NCBI GenBank assembly: GCA_015501595.1
Contig: JADNRX010000098.1
Coordinates: 62,001 to 126,000 of the forward strand
Direction of reading: 5' to 3'
DNA: 64,000 bases
Source: Hymenopellis radicata
Lineage: Eukaryota; Basidiomycota; Agaricomycetes; Agaricales; Physalacriaceae
Under the pieces are notes generated by a model. That model had not been told where the DNA came from. It made no database searches and saw nothing but the letters and a program-made list of their open reading frames with translations. Below, piece after piece: positions 1-12,120 of the stretch. A program made the position numbers and the translations under genes. Each line of letters opens with the position of its first letter. Positions within the stretch are counted from its first letter, which is position 1.

Positions 1-2500
1 TCCTTACAGAATAGGCTGGGCTCTGGAATTCTGGTCTGAATGGAACTGGGGCACTCTTTGATTTACATTCAACGAAACAGGTACGTGCCCGTCTGTTTAT
101 CGGCAGCGCTGACGCATTTGTATAGACTCCCTTCGTGACCGCAGATCCTCGCGGTCCGGTGATTTTAGCGCCAGAGCAAGTTCGCGCCATGGAACCCTCG
201 TTCTTCTTTTCGTTATGGCTTCTTTGTTTACGTGGCGGCATTACCATGGCCTGGGTTACCACTGAGTTGAGCATGTGGATCCGCGAACATTCGACTTGGG
301 GAATCCTTTCACGTTGACAAGATCTCGATTTGGATTCGCGGAGGTGCGTTCATGTTGTTACTGACGTCTCGTCTCAACGAGCTCATACATTTCTCAGATC
401 TTCTCTCAACATTCCTCGACTCGCCTCTCTATTATTCGGCTCTTTACGCTTTCGATTGAACGACATTCAAAACATCAACTTACGTGTGGCGCGAATTCCA
501 ACATTCCGCGGATTCGGTTGACAAAGCCAAACTGATGGCCTGGAAACAGCGACGTCATTACCTCGAATTATAACGGAATGGATTCCCTCAGATCTGAATC
601 TCGCCCGAGATATCCTGGTATATAACGCTGGACGAAATCGGTGTCCACCCATTTCATTCTTCCTTTCCCCCACTCTCACTCGCCTCTGCCACCCACTACG
701 ACCATGATCTCGACGCCGTCGGTCGTCTCTTTGACGTCGTCTTGTTGCCCTCATCGGGATCGCTATCTCATCATCGTGTCCGCCGGGTAGGTCTCTTCCT
801 TACCGTCATGTTCAAACTTGTGCTCATCGTTTGGCGTGTTGACAGGGTGTCAGGACGTCGGGATCCGACTGTTCAACGGCTCTCACCGCCACCTATGGGA
901 TCACAGGGACGACCCCGTCAACATGTTCGACTTGATGGGACTCTGACTCGGGGCGGCGCTAGTCAGCGGACGGCTGCGACGATGCTCGCAAGTCACGGTA
1001 TGTTGAACTTTGGGTGCACACGGGTTGGTTGATTTTCTTACCCTCCTTTAGACCATTTGTCGACTGTTCTTCAAGACTTGTCGTTACCCTTGGTTATTCG
1101 CGCCTTCACTCTCATCAGTTCCGCCGCTGAGGTTGGCTTAGACTGTACTTGCTTCAACGTGTCGACGGCTTGACTCTTCCTCTCTGTTGTCTTGAAGGTA
1201 TGTTTTTTCCTTGAGTTGACCTTGCCCAATGTCGACGACTTGTCTTTACTAGATCCTTCGTCTCGTCGCCAGCAAGACATCGATACCTTCGGACTTATCC
1301 TTGCTGACCGCGTCTCTTGGTACGGAGTCGCTCAGCTTCTCGCTCTCAAGTATGTTTATCCTTTCCTTCGTTGAAACAATTACTAACTACTTTCAGCATT
1401 AACCTTGAACACTCACGCTTGCATACTTTGTCATCTCGCCGATGTCAGTCTCTTCTTCGTTGTCTTCGTTCTTTACCGTCGCCGACTTTCTCAAGCAGAC
1501 GTCGACCTCACTTGGAATACACTGTAAGTCTTCGATACCTTCATGTCTTTCAACCTCGTCGACTAACTCGTCGTCAGCTTCGACTTTGATGACGACGAAG
1601 GCCTTTGGTATTCCTCAACACTGCCTTCAACTTGTTGGCTCTTCATCCTCCGGTATGTTCATTGACTGTCTTCCATGTGGTTCAACATTGACTAACTTGT
1701 CAACAGCCTCGACTTTGACAGCGACGAAGGCCCTCGTTGAACGAGGATCTTCTTTAACACTCCCTTCAACTTGAACAACTGGTACGTCGAGTGCTCTCAC
1801 TTGTGTATCTTCATTATCGAGTGAAACTTTATCAGGTCTTGCTGGTCATCGTCGAATCGATTAGTACGTGTATTGGTGTCATTCCTCGCACCGCTGAGTG
1901 ACTTGTCTTCAGGTCAAACACGGCAGCATTGCCTCAGCGTCGAGTGCGGTCGAGTTCTCGTCGTCTCCAGTAAGCCTTCTTTCTGCTGGGCATCGCACGC
2001 GATCTCATTGACCACGTTCATCGCAGCGTCTTTCTTTACTCGGCTGTACGGATCCGCGTGTCTCTTTGGTGGATGGCGATACAACAGTAAGTCTTTGCGT
2101 CGCACCACCATGTGTGGCTTCTGATTTCGAAATTTTCAGCAGTGTAGTCCCGTTCGCTCAGATGCGACTCTGAACAAGTCGGTAAGCCGCGAATTTCATT
2201 GTCTCTGTCAGTTGTTGACCACGGATTACTTAGGACTCTGAAAGCAAGTCGACTGTTTGAGGTAAGTCGCTTCCTTGTCACCCGTAATCTGATACTTTGG
2301 CGAATTCGACTTCAGCGGATGTGCTTGAAAATGAGGCGGTAAGTATTCAGCGCGTCGTCTTCAGACGGGGACTTGACGACTTGACATCATTACGGACGAT
2401 TGTTGTCATGCGAGGATTCATTTCTTACGAGGTAACACATTTTGTTACCTCTGACTAGCCAGCACTAACGGTTTCTGACAGGTAAGAAGGAAGTTTATTC
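1..2500 (+). pseudogene. Decayed multi-exon gene, unknown function (copy A)
   Basis: No long reading frame survives, but the plus strand shows a series of plausible short exons separated by roughly 50-bp introns with GTATGT or GTAAGT donors and CAG/TAG acceptors, for example around 1,004-1,053, 1,351-1,396, 1,527-1,577 and 1,653-1,708. Coding sense is visible in stretches such as LADRVSWYGVAQLLAL (about 1,300-1,350) and a repeated FDDDEGL-type motif (about 1,579-1,610 and again near 1,710-1,735), so exons may be internally repeated. In-frame stops interrupt several exons. The family is not recognised. The duplicate at 12.1-15.06 kb has the same structure and is also broken. Confidence 0.45.
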
Positions 2501-2861
2501 GGATATATACTACAAAAGTAAGCTAGTTCCTAGTACGACTCGCGCCATGATACTAAAAAGGCCGTTCCAACAGGTGTACGGTAGAGTAGGTAGATAATTA
2601 GAATAGTGTAGGACGGCACATAGGCCAGAGAGTAAAGTCGTGGTCCTGCTCGATAACGAGCATGTGTCGGCAGCGATGTCGATCTCTTGGGAAGGAGGAA
2701 GAAACGCCGTCGACTCGCGACCGCCCCATGTAAGAACGGCCCGCACATGAGTGTGATGCGGGTCTAAGCACCCTCAAGAATATTGCCGTCAACGTTGAAC
2801 CCACGGCGGCGCACGACGGGCCTCCTCAAGACGCACCACGGGGCACGCCCCACGACAGCTG

Positions 2862-4068
2862 TCAGCTAAGACGGGGCCGGGCTTGGCGCGCGCACTTGTA
2901 AGAGGACAGAGTAAGATAAAGACGGCATAGGGCACGAAGACGACGGCGCTCTAGGGGAGAGTGAGCACGCGAAGAAGTGAGGGACATGGAGACGACGAAC
3001 CCTTGATCGGACCCGTCCTCCTCACCACTGTCGTCCTGCTCAACCACACTCCTGGCGACGTCAAGCCGCCACGCAACCTCTGCCACCTTGTCCTCGCGCG
3101 CCTTCGCCAACGTAATGCCATCCGCCAAAGTAATACCCCGATACTTGCTCGCTTTTGGATGTCCGGTTGGACAAGCACTCGATGTGTGGTAGACGCCGAT
3201 TCTGCGGCACTTGAAACACCCATCGTGCGCGCAGATCCATTTGCGCTCGATCTCTGTGAGCTTGACGAGGCCGTCACTGCGATATCTGGCGGACTCGGGA
3301 GAAGAGTGGTGATCACCGCGTCCAAGAGGAAGATGGGGTTTGCGGGGAAGTTGAGACCCGACGTGGGCAGGTGAATGGGAGCGGCGATGAGGAGATGGGT
3401 GCTCGGCTGGCGTAGAAGCTGTAGTGGATTCACGCGGTGGAAAGTAGGGATCGCCCACGATCGACAGACGGGCGTGTTTTGTGCTGCTCTGCCCCAATTC
3501 CTCCGATGGTCTTTTCTTTCCCGTCATCTCTCCATCCTCCAGCGCCCGCATCGCGTCACACCAAGCATCTAAATCGTTTTCCATCTCCATCGCCTCGCCC
3601 TGAGCACACATCGACGAGCGCCTTGAGCAGTTTATCGTCACTCAGGTGATTCTCCGTTCCCTTCAGAAGGATATTCTGCAACCGCAGTCTCGACGTCCAT
3701 TGCACAACGGGCTAGTTCCAGCCCTGTAGCGATGTCCGTATGGATTGCTCGATGTCGTCGGCCCAATATTGCGGAAGGAATTTGTCGCGCAGAGCAGCAA
3801 TGAAGCGGGGTAGAGACAATGTCCTTAGGCGCTGTCGGTCGTCGTAGTACCACTGGTAGACCAGGGGGTCGCGCAGACCAGATGAGAGTGTCGAAACAAT
3901 TTTTGATGGAGCGACATCGTGCGTTTCGACATAGTTGGAGGCGAGGAATTCGTATAGGTTGAGATTGCTCGGGGTGAGAGGCTTGCAGGCATCGCAGGGG
4001 TTGATCAGAGGCGGAAGCGTTCGCGATACATCGATACGGGGCTGGATTATGGTGTCATCTGCAGTCAT
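2862..4068 (-). pseudogene. Retrotransposon gag-like remnant (copy A)
   Basis: Read on the minus strand from an ATG at 4,068. The first part has a gag-like helical region (motifs such as YEFLASNYVETHDV and RFIAALRDKFLPQYW). A second frame (about 3,641-2,862) contains a basic, proline- and serine-rich linker and then a zinc knuckle CFKCRRIGVYHTSSAC (C-X2-C-X6-H-X4-C), the form common in Agaricomycete LTR-element Gag proteins. The two parts are out of frame near 3,640-3,720, and codons present in copy B (16,759-15,627) are missing here. I see no protease, reverse transcriptase or LTRs next to it, so this is a stranded gag fragment carried within the duplication. Confidence 0.65.
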
Positions 4069-4389
4069 TTTAACTGAGCCTTCAAAATCATCAGTTTGTG
4101 AGACTCGTGAGGGTGGAGACATACCAGAAAGACGATACAAAGAGATTGTAAGAGACTAAGAAGCGGGCTGAAGGCGGAGAACCAATCTTCATCGGCCTTC
4201 TTCGGAACTTGCCAGTAGCACCAGATCGGGAAGAACTTGCGCCACGTCGGGAATGCAGCGACGATGAGCCTGTGGAGATGCTGAGTACACGCAATGTGCT
4301 AATACATTTCGTCGTCCCGATTTCAAAGCATCATCCCAAGGTTGACATGAACGGCCTTCACGCAGACCTTGACTGACATTGAGATGATA

Positions 4390-5190
4390 ATCTAAAGACA
4401 ATCAAGCGATAGACGGACGTATGAAGCGCATAGTTACCACATTCGCGCCCGAGTCCAGATGCGCTTGCGCTATAATTGCTGACCCAGAGCGTGTCGGCGT
4501 CCAAGTTGTGGGCCATGCGAAGAGAACGAGCGGAGTTTTCAGTGAACACTCCTGCCGCCAGACCATAGTTGGCGATTTCAAGCGCCTAGTTCAGAAGGCT
4601 CTGAGGTATCCACATACCCCCTCCGTCTTGAACTTGATTATCACTGCCACGGGCCCGAATATCTCCTCCCGGAAAGACTTCGTGTTGTTGTTTCCCGACA
4701 TGATTGTAGGCTCGTCGAAGTAGCCAATTGTCTCAAAGTCGCACGCCTCCGGTATGGAATTCTGCACCCTCTTTCTTCGCAATGTCGATGTAAGCCACGA
4801 CGCGCTGGACCATCCGTCAGTCATCACACGGATCAATACGTCGTGCACTTACATCCAGCTGTGTTTGAGAGACTTGAGGCATAGCTTCAAACGGGTCTCC
4901 CTTCTTCGCAGCCTGAGCTTTCGCAATCGCCACGAATTTATTGATGAATTCATCGTAGGTCCCCTCTTGAACAAGGATACACGAACCAGCACTGCACGTT
5001 TGGCCTGATGAAATAATGGTTACTGAAGACTCCAGGTCATGACGTGGGACATACCAGCATAAGCCCATTTCAGAGCTTGGTCCAAGTCGGCATCATCAAA
5101 GATGATATTCGGGCTCTTGCCGCCCGATTTGAGCGTGACAGATTTGAGGTTCGACTTCGCCGATGGAGACTGGTAGTACAGTACAAAAGG
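4390..5190 (-). pseudogene. Aldehyde dehydrogenase, 5'-truncated (copy A)
   Basis: Minus-strand exons cover only the C-terminal half of an NAD(P)-dependent aldehyde dehydrogenase. In order: [20 protein letters not shown] (near 5,145-5,090), an intron of about 50 bp, then GQTCSAGSCILVQEGTYDEF with the catalytic cysteine, GDPFEAMPQVSQTQ, the EEIFGPV motif (about 4,670), and FTENSARSLRMAHNLDA followed by GLGRECGNYAL. The N-terminal nucleotide-binding half is absent, and coding sense stops abruptly near 5,190. Frame breaks and a deletion between the WVSNY and GLGRE segments show it is dead. It is duplicated at 17.08-17.88 kb. Confidence 0.85.
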
Positions 5191-5389
5191 GCAGCCTGGA
5201 TGGAACGAATGATAACATTAGTACTGGTCTGGGCACTTGATTCTAAATACTTTTCCAAAATTCCATATAAGTATATCCTTGATAGCAATGAAGAAAAAGA
5301 TAAGTATGATAAATAGCAAATGGAAGTAGAAAGATGGGAATAAATGAACGATGTTCAGGTTTTGAGACCCGATCCACTCCTAAGATACT

Positions 5390-6755
5390 TTACCACAATG
5401 CTCTCCCATCAGGATCTTCGAGTGTCCAACCTTGCTTAGCGAGTACGTGACGACCGTACTGGCGGGCATACTCGGAAGCCTGGTTCAGCCCCATCAGATC
5501 CTTCACGTTCCTCCAGCTCGTCAACCTGACGGCGCACAGGCTAACCGCGCTCATGCATTGCAAAACCCTAAACAGGCCACGAAGCTGACCGCCGCCCAAC
5601 GCAGCACCACACTTCGAAGCACAAACTCCGAGTAGAGTTACAGAATCGGGGAGGGCAAGGGAATCATTCGGGGTTCCCAACACGCGTTTTGGGGCTGGCG
5701 GGTGGGAACGAGCATGAGTGTTTCAAGACACGGGCAATGGCGGCTGACTAGAGAGAAAATAGTCTGGACATGGTGGCCGTAGTAGAAGTCGCAACACAGT
5801 ATGATTGTCGAGAGCTGGGTCCTGTACGCGACCAATGTCGGCCTCATTACATTCCTGTGGAAGTCCGCATCGTCCGTTACGTCCACGTCGTATACCAGGT
5901 CTGCAAAGAGCATAACTCCGGAGTAGGCACGGAAAGATCTGCGTTGGCGACATCGGAAGGCGAAATGTGTAAGTGCAGGTAGGTCATGGAGGACGAGGCA
6001 GCAGCGGACGTGAGTGCGTCGACATCGGAGGCGAACCTTGGTTGTATAAAGGTCGTGGTGAAGGAATGGAGGCTCTTCAGGGAGTCGAAAATCACCGACC
6101 AAGACCCGTATGGCAGAATGGCGACATATTCCGTGGTTTCCAACACCTCGAGGCCCAAGCAGGACGTGCACAACACGTCAATCACATGGTTTTCAACAAA
6201 AGTGAGAGACGGTTTTGTTGTAGAGAGGCGTAGATAGCGCAGGTTGGGAAGGCAGCGTAAAATGCGTGCTATTAAAGTCTGATCGCGCGTTTCGTCCAAT
6301 ACGTTGCACGGGATAACCAAGGCCTTCGTGAACCATCCGAGCGGGACATCGTCGTCGCGCTCCCGCGATGTTTCGAGCGCGTGCAGAACAAATGGGACGT
6401 GGTCCCAGTCGGAGATGACGATAGAAGCATAGAGAAACCGCAAAGACGCGGCTTGCCATTCCTTGCAGACCAAAGTCAGTTGATAGCTGGTGTTCTGGCG
6501 CAAATTATTAGCCACTTTTTCAGAAAGGTGCATTTCCCAACCTACAAAATGTATGCGGCGAGGGTCGTCATCAGAGGGAGGATTCAAGAGCCATTCGCGC
6601 CCATAGTACATGTCGAGCGAGACGAACGTTGCGAAGGCGAAAATAATCTGCCAGACTTCAAGTGGAAGATCAGGTAGCATAGTAACGTCCTTCTGTTTGC
6701 TCTTATGGGAGATTTTGGCAGATCTGCGCGAAACGTTAGAGTCCATAGTGCCCAA
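5390..6755 (-). pseudogene. F-box protein gene, frameshifted (copy A)
   Basis: Starts at an ATG at 6,755. An F-box-like motif LPDLPLEVWQIIF lies at residues 27-39, followed by a leucine-rich region typical of fungal F-box/LRR-like proteins, which recruit substrates to SCF ubiquitin ligases. The frame breaks twice relative to copy B: one base is missing near 5,895 and one G is missing in a G-run near 5,670. Correcting both by comparison with copy B gives a gene of 455 codons ending at 5,390. The conserved flanking sequence suggests a gene that was intact when it was duplicated. Confidence 0.8.
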
Positions 6756-6905
6756 TGCATTTCACGTACATTCTGATGTTAAGTTTACTGGAGGAGGTTC
6801 GAATCCTTTTGATTAGCTGCATGATGCGCGTCAAGGTAGTGACAGAAGGAAGATTTATTGGTGTCGTTCACGAAGTACTTATAACATCACGTGGACCTGA
6901 CTTAG

Positions 6906-8039
6906 GAGTAGATCTTGACGGATTCAGTGTACTTCATAGTAAAAATGTTAACCTATTCCCTTCTTTGGTTGCCGTCTGTGCCCCGTTTTTGCGGCTTGGG
7001 CTTCCGGTGAGTTTGGTACGTAGGAGACGAAATACACTTTCTCAAAAAAACGCGAGAAGTTCAACTCGGATTTTGGAATTTTGACAATAGTCTCCCCTCC
7101 CGAAGGCATCATGAATTGACCAAAAGAGTAGGTGTATCCCAGGTAGTACTACGAAGGTGCGTGACCGGGTATGTACTGTGTGGCGCACAAAAAAAAGAAA
7201 TCGGTGCCGGTACCAACTGTGCGGAAGCTGGGGCCGCGACATTCATTTAAGCACGCTCAGACCGCCAGGAGGCCGCACAGTCCACGAGGGCGGTCGTCAT
7301 CACCGTGGCACCGGACTAGAGGAGGACACCTATGGGGGAAAACTGGGGGAACTTGGCTGGCGTCCGAGCCCTCTTTATACTCCCTGGTGGTGGCAGTGCT
7401 GTTGGTTCGGTTGTTGATTGCTTTAGAGTTCAAGCAGGTGACCTGACAACACCGGCGCTTGTTAGACTTTGGGTGTCATCACCTCGACATTCCGGGTCTT
7501 CACGGATTGCCATCCCCTTACCACGACTTGAAAGGCCTCCTCTACCACTTTCGAATGATGTACATATGTCTATGATTTCTAACATACAACATCGCAAATT
7601 CAACACACAAGTCCTGGCTGTCCGTCGACCGCGGCGACAAAGTGTGGCACGATAAATTCCCCTGGCAACGCACACTCACTGTGACTCACATCTAAGCCGA
7701 ATTGGTCTTCACATATGTTGAGAATCTCAGTGATGTTTATCCCTTATGCACGATTGAGATCCCTTTGAAAATCCAAACTCAATGCACGTAAAATCGTCGC
7801 AGAACACTGAGTGGAATGAGAACAAAATGCAAAACAAGTTCACCAAATACGCATGCTCAGGTCCCTCTATTGAAAGCTTGAAGCTACGGTGATCGCGGCT
7901 CCATGGACTTGGGACTCTTCTTACTACGCCCTGACAACTCCCCTCATGTCACCCCGAACGACGAGCTCGATGTCCATTGTCGACCATCTCAATATAACAC
8001 TGCGACCCATCCTAATACCCGGAGACCCGAAATCAAAAT
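6906..8039. other. No convincing gene
   Basis: Sequence between the duplication end and the first tandem array. Open frames here are short, lack recognisable motifs and do not line up with splice signals. A copy of the recurring 9-mer TGTGGCGCA lies at 7,179-7,187, next to an A-rich run. Confidence 0.5.
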
Positions 8040-9010
8040 CGCATCGCCTTCAAACAGCTTGAGACGCTGGTGGCGAAGTGTTGCTCGCCGCAGGGCAAAA
8101 AGTTCGTGAAATTCCGCCTTGTTGAGCTGCTTGAATCTGACAGTTTTCATGTCAGTCTTCGTCTTGGCAACAGTGAGTCTTACCTGTTCTTAGAATGTCG
8201 TACCCGCTCGATTTGTCCAGAAATGGATTCAGCGAAGCCCGACGTGGTGATGAGGTCCTGCGAGATGCGTGGCGCGCGCTTGAGGTTTGCTCTTCGTGTC
8301 TCCGTGTGTATCCGGCTGACAGATTCCCTAGTCAGATCCGACCTCGAAGACTCCCAATGGAACCTTCACCGTCAAGCTACCACATCGCATTCAAGCCTAC
8401 TCGAACGGAAACGGATCCTTGAGCTTTGGCCAGCGAGATGTCGCTCGCCGCGAGGCAAAAATGTCGGTGAATTTCTCTCTATTCCTGCTGAAAATCTGAC
8501 ACTTCTCGCGTTAGTCAGTCTTCCCCTTGGAAACGGTGAGATTTACCTTTCTGTTCATGGTGGTACCCGCTCAATTGCTTCAGAATTGGATTCGGAGTCG
8601 CCCAATGCGCCGACCGATGGGGGAGAACGTGGCGACGAGGTACCCAGAGACGGACAGCGCTGCTTCTAAGAGACGCGCGGAGTGAGTTTGGTTCGCTTGA
8701 GGTTCGCACATCTTGGTGTCTCCGCGTGTATCCGGCTAACAAGCTTCATATCAGTTCACTCGAAGACTTAGTACGGTGCCCTCTACCTTCCAGTCAAGTT
8801 TACCGAACAGTCTTTCAGCTTCAAGTAGCGAGATGTCGCTCGCCGCGGGGTCAGAATATCCCTCAGGTTCGACTTCCTTTTCGCTATGATTCTTAGGATC
8901 TAATGTCAGCTTTCAGATCTTAGAGCAGCAAGATTTACCTTGAATGACAATGTCGTATCGGCTCAATCAGTCCAGAATTTGAGTTTGGTGCGAATAGTGA
9001 AAAGGACACG
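8040..9010 (+). repeat. Decayed tandem array 1, about 360-395 bp period, three units
   Basis: Three divergent direct copies are anchored by TCGCTCGCCG or its variant at 8,081, 8,441 and 8,836. Each is followed by a G/C-rich tract, a CTTGGCAACRGTGAG-like block and an ACCCGCTCRATT...CAGAAnTGGATT block about 130 bp later. A frame of 199 residues (8,070-8,669) spans about one and a half units, so the unit was probably coding once. No known domain is recognised. Confidence 0.6.
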
Positions 9011-9059
9011 GTCGTGACATCCAAGGACGCGTATCGCCAGACATGACCCTATGCAGCTT

Positions 9060-11345
9060 GAATGGAGATCCGGATCTGAAGCAGTTCCAGTTACTAGTTC
9101 CGCGGTCTCGATTCCAGGTACGTTACCTTTTAGTCCAACTTCGAAAGAAGACAGAAAACATGCGCCCCAGAAAACGACGGCAGGTGGCCTCGGCGGATTC
9201 TGAGCTCGTCCTCTTCGACATCGCCCTCTCAAACATCGACTTCAACATCCTCAACTTTACATACCGACATCAAATCCGTCCTTACAACAGAAGCGAGTAA
9301 CCGAGGAGACGGATGAACTAGTACTGTTTGTCTTACTCTGTAATTCACCCCACTAAAACACTCCAGACACGAAGATCAACCTCAGGAAATAACGCCACAT
9401 CAAGTGAGTCGTCCGCGAACTTGCCCCAATCGGACTTTGATGGCGATTTGGATCTGGTGGAGTTAGTTCGAAACTCTGCGGTCTCGGCTCGGGGCGAAGA
9501 TTGATGGTACGTTACCAAGGTTCGAACGTTCAACATGTCAACTATGTATAATCAGCGCCTCAAGCATTGGAAGAGGCGCAGAATACGACTCACCTGGAGA
9601 CTGTCCTGAGCATCGCTCGGCGTCTTCCATGCATCCGCCACCCCGTGAAATCCAACTTCATCTCGGAACCTCCACGAACTCAGTGACCAGCCGGGTCGGA
9701 ATAGGACGAGCAACGGAGAGGAAAAACGTGGCATATGGTATATCCATTGCCTATCCGATGATCGCATTGCCAATACTGTTCTAGATCCAAGTCCAAGTCC
9801 AGCAATTCCTCGTGACGACGCCACACTCCGAATCTGACCACCATGGCCCTGCTCAAGAAACGGGGTCGTGACCCGCGCTGAACACGTCAAAACAAACCGA
9901 CTACATCCGGACTTGACGAAGATCCTAGATCTGGACAAATCGAATTGTCAATTCCGCCGGCTCGAATTCGAATGGAGGTACGTTACCTTTTGGGTTCAAC
10001 TTTGAAAGTTGAACATCCGCGTTAGGAAATTACAGCGAGGACGGCGACAACAGCGCGAGGCGAGTACGAGTACTGCCGCTTGCCTCGTCTTCATCACTCG
10101 TGCGAATCCCGCTCCATCCCAACTTGGACTCACACAGGACGACAAAGTTTCCCCCCCCCCGCAAGTGCAGCGACAAAGCGAATAACTGAGAAAAAGGTTG
10201 AACTTCTCATTATTCGCCCCATCCAGCGCTAAGTGATCCGTAGCTATAAGCATGACTTCCAAGAAACGACGCCACAAATAAATTGGAACCGCACGTCAGC
10301 GAGTTCGCCCCATTTGGACCGCGATTCCGATCTGGATCTGAGGGAATTAATTACGAAGTCCGCGGTCTCGGCTGGGCATGGTACGTCACCTTTTCTTCAA
10401 CCCTCTTCGAAAGTTCAACATACAAACTAGGAAATCATCAAGAATAACCCCCCAAGAGCTGCAAGCTGCGAGTGATACGACTTACCAGGGCCTATCATCA
10501 ATGTCGCTCGTCGTATTTCTCACGCCAAACGCAGCGTACAGTCCGACATCAAGACCACACCACCTATGAACCACCAAGTCCACCCTCGCTTTCATGCCAT
10601 CAGGAGCGGCGCGAATAGACGTCTCAAATGGTAGGTTATTCGTCCATCGAGTGACGACGTTACTGACGCCGTCCTAGGCCCGACGATAAGTCGAACTAGT
10701 TAGTGCCAACGCCACACTCTAAATCCAACCAGTAAGTTTCCCCCATTCGGCCTGAAGAGCGATGCGGATCTCTAAGTAATATCAATCACACGGAAGATTT
10801 CAAGAGAAGGGAAGGTACGTTACCTTTACTGTCGTCATGTTCAAAAGTTGAACATGACTGTTTAGGCAATTATGCGCGACTTTCGCTGGGGCGTGCTCTA
10901 AGGAGCAAGCGATTTATCTGCGAGGGAATCGACTCACATGGTCCGACCCGCCCGCTCGTCGGCTCAAGTCCAGAGTCGGCATCGGACTCATCCTTGGCGA
11001 CCGCCGACAAGTTCTCCGACGTATGGCGCTCCAAATTCGGGATATTGCCAGGCAGACGCGGAAATAATGCGAATAGCGTATCACGATGTAGATCCGGATC
11101 TGGTGGAGTTCCCTGAGTCGGAAATCCGCGAAAAAAAGAAGAGGTACGTACTCACTGTTTATCCTCCTCATTCATTCGTAGCCCTAACGACGGAACCAGG
11201 GCTTTCATGGACAGTTCAGAAGCGTCAGGAAACGACGGCGGCCCCGTATTTGACCTCTAGGACGAAGCAAATGTGTCCAAGTTGGCGCGTACTCCGAGTT
11301 GGTCGCTGCGGCGAACAAATCCGACATCCTTGGTACGTACCTTGT
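9060..11345 (+). repeat. Decayed tandem array 2, intron-containing modules of about 0.4 kb
   Basis: At least five imperfect direct repeats. Each has a short exon-like segment encoding variants of DSDLDLxELxxxSAVSA (clear near 9,440-9,500 and 10,320-10,375, weaker near 9,070, 9,930, 10,760 and 11,090). This is followed by a splice-donor-like GTACGTTACC at 9,118, 9,507, 9,978, 10,381 and 10,815, with weaker versions at 11,144 and 11,333. Several copies then have GTTCAAC/GTTGAAC and a TAG acceptor-like end leading into GAAATnA. Spacing runs from about 330 to 470 bp. All copies have stops or indels. Confidence 0.6.
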
Positions 11346-11379
11346 CTCTTATCGTTCGAGTTTCATCAATGACGCTGGT

Positions 11380-12063
11380 TTAAGATCACCATCTATCCCG
11401 TCTTCTTTGTGCTGGCTGGCGGAGGCGTTTGGAAAGCCGGTAATGAAGTCGGTGTTGAGGTCGGGAGGGACGAAGTGGATAGACACGTTTCCGGCGCCGT
11501 ATGCGCATCGAGCAGGTAGAAGAACAGTCGAGTATTATTTACTACAGTACACATACGTCTTGTAGTCACTGGAGAAGTGCTGAGAATCTAAAATTTATCA
11601 GAAGAACGAGCCGGAGACAAAAAAGTAGAGAAAGAATACCTCTGAAATCAAACTATAGGACTGTTCAGCATCGCTATAGACGTCCTCGACAACGATAGCA
11701 GCGCCCCAGAGCACCAGAAGACCGCCAAAGAGCTGCATTATGTTCCTGGCCACGATGTTGAAATGTCAATAAAGTTCAAACTTACGATAAGGATCCGCAC
11801 TCACCATAGCACGCGGTTCTCCCTTACGTGTCATTAAAAATTCTTCGAGCGTCGCCACAACGCGTATGAGAAACTTAATTCGCGGTAAGCCGAAAACCAC
11901 TCTGTGTCATTTGAATGAAAGCTTACCTTCAGCTTCCGACAACGGCAACATCATTCCAGGGCACCATGACTCTTCCATAGTATAGTCCGCGGTCGGCGCA
12001 GAAGGTCCAGGCGTCGTCGTCGTTGCGGGGTGTCACTGTCAGAGCGATGCTGTGATGGACCAT
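11380..12063 (-). pseudogene. Unrecognised multi-exon gene or remnant
   Basis: A minus-strand ATG at 12,063 opens an exon with good coding sense (TVTPRNDDDAWTFCADRG). An intron-like GTAAGC...TTAAG near 11,930-11,875 follows. Later exons encode a hydrophobic stretch IMQLFGGLLVLWGAAIVVED that could span a membrane, then HFSSDYKTYVYCS and finally FVPPDLNTDFITGFPN near 11,440. Phases do not join cleanly at every junction, so it may be broken. I do not recognise the family. The alternative is chance open frames, but the linked splice-like signals argue against that. Confidence 0.35.
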
Positions 12064-12120
12064 GGTGATGGTATAAGCGCAAGTTCCTATTCGGGCAAAC
12101 CCGAGTGATCGACGGGACTT

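Larger units (their letters stand above)
1..6905 (+). repeat. Segmental duplication, copy A (direct)
   Basis: Nearly collinear with 12,543-19,588 in the same orientation, with scattered substitutions and small indels. The match starts at the first base of the window, so the left edge of copy A may lie outside. It ends at a shared block around ATCACGTGGACCTGA (about 6,888-6,902 here, 19,574-19,588 in copy B), which is also the upstream region of the F-box gene at 19,691. The unit holds a decayed multi-exon gene, a gag remnant, an aldehyde dehydrogenase fragment and an F-box gene in the same order in both copies. Confidence 0.93.

Noticed and set aside
2862..4068. Complete LTR retrotransposon at the gag remnant
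   Set aside because: No polymerase, integrase or terminal repeats are visible within several kilobases in either copy.
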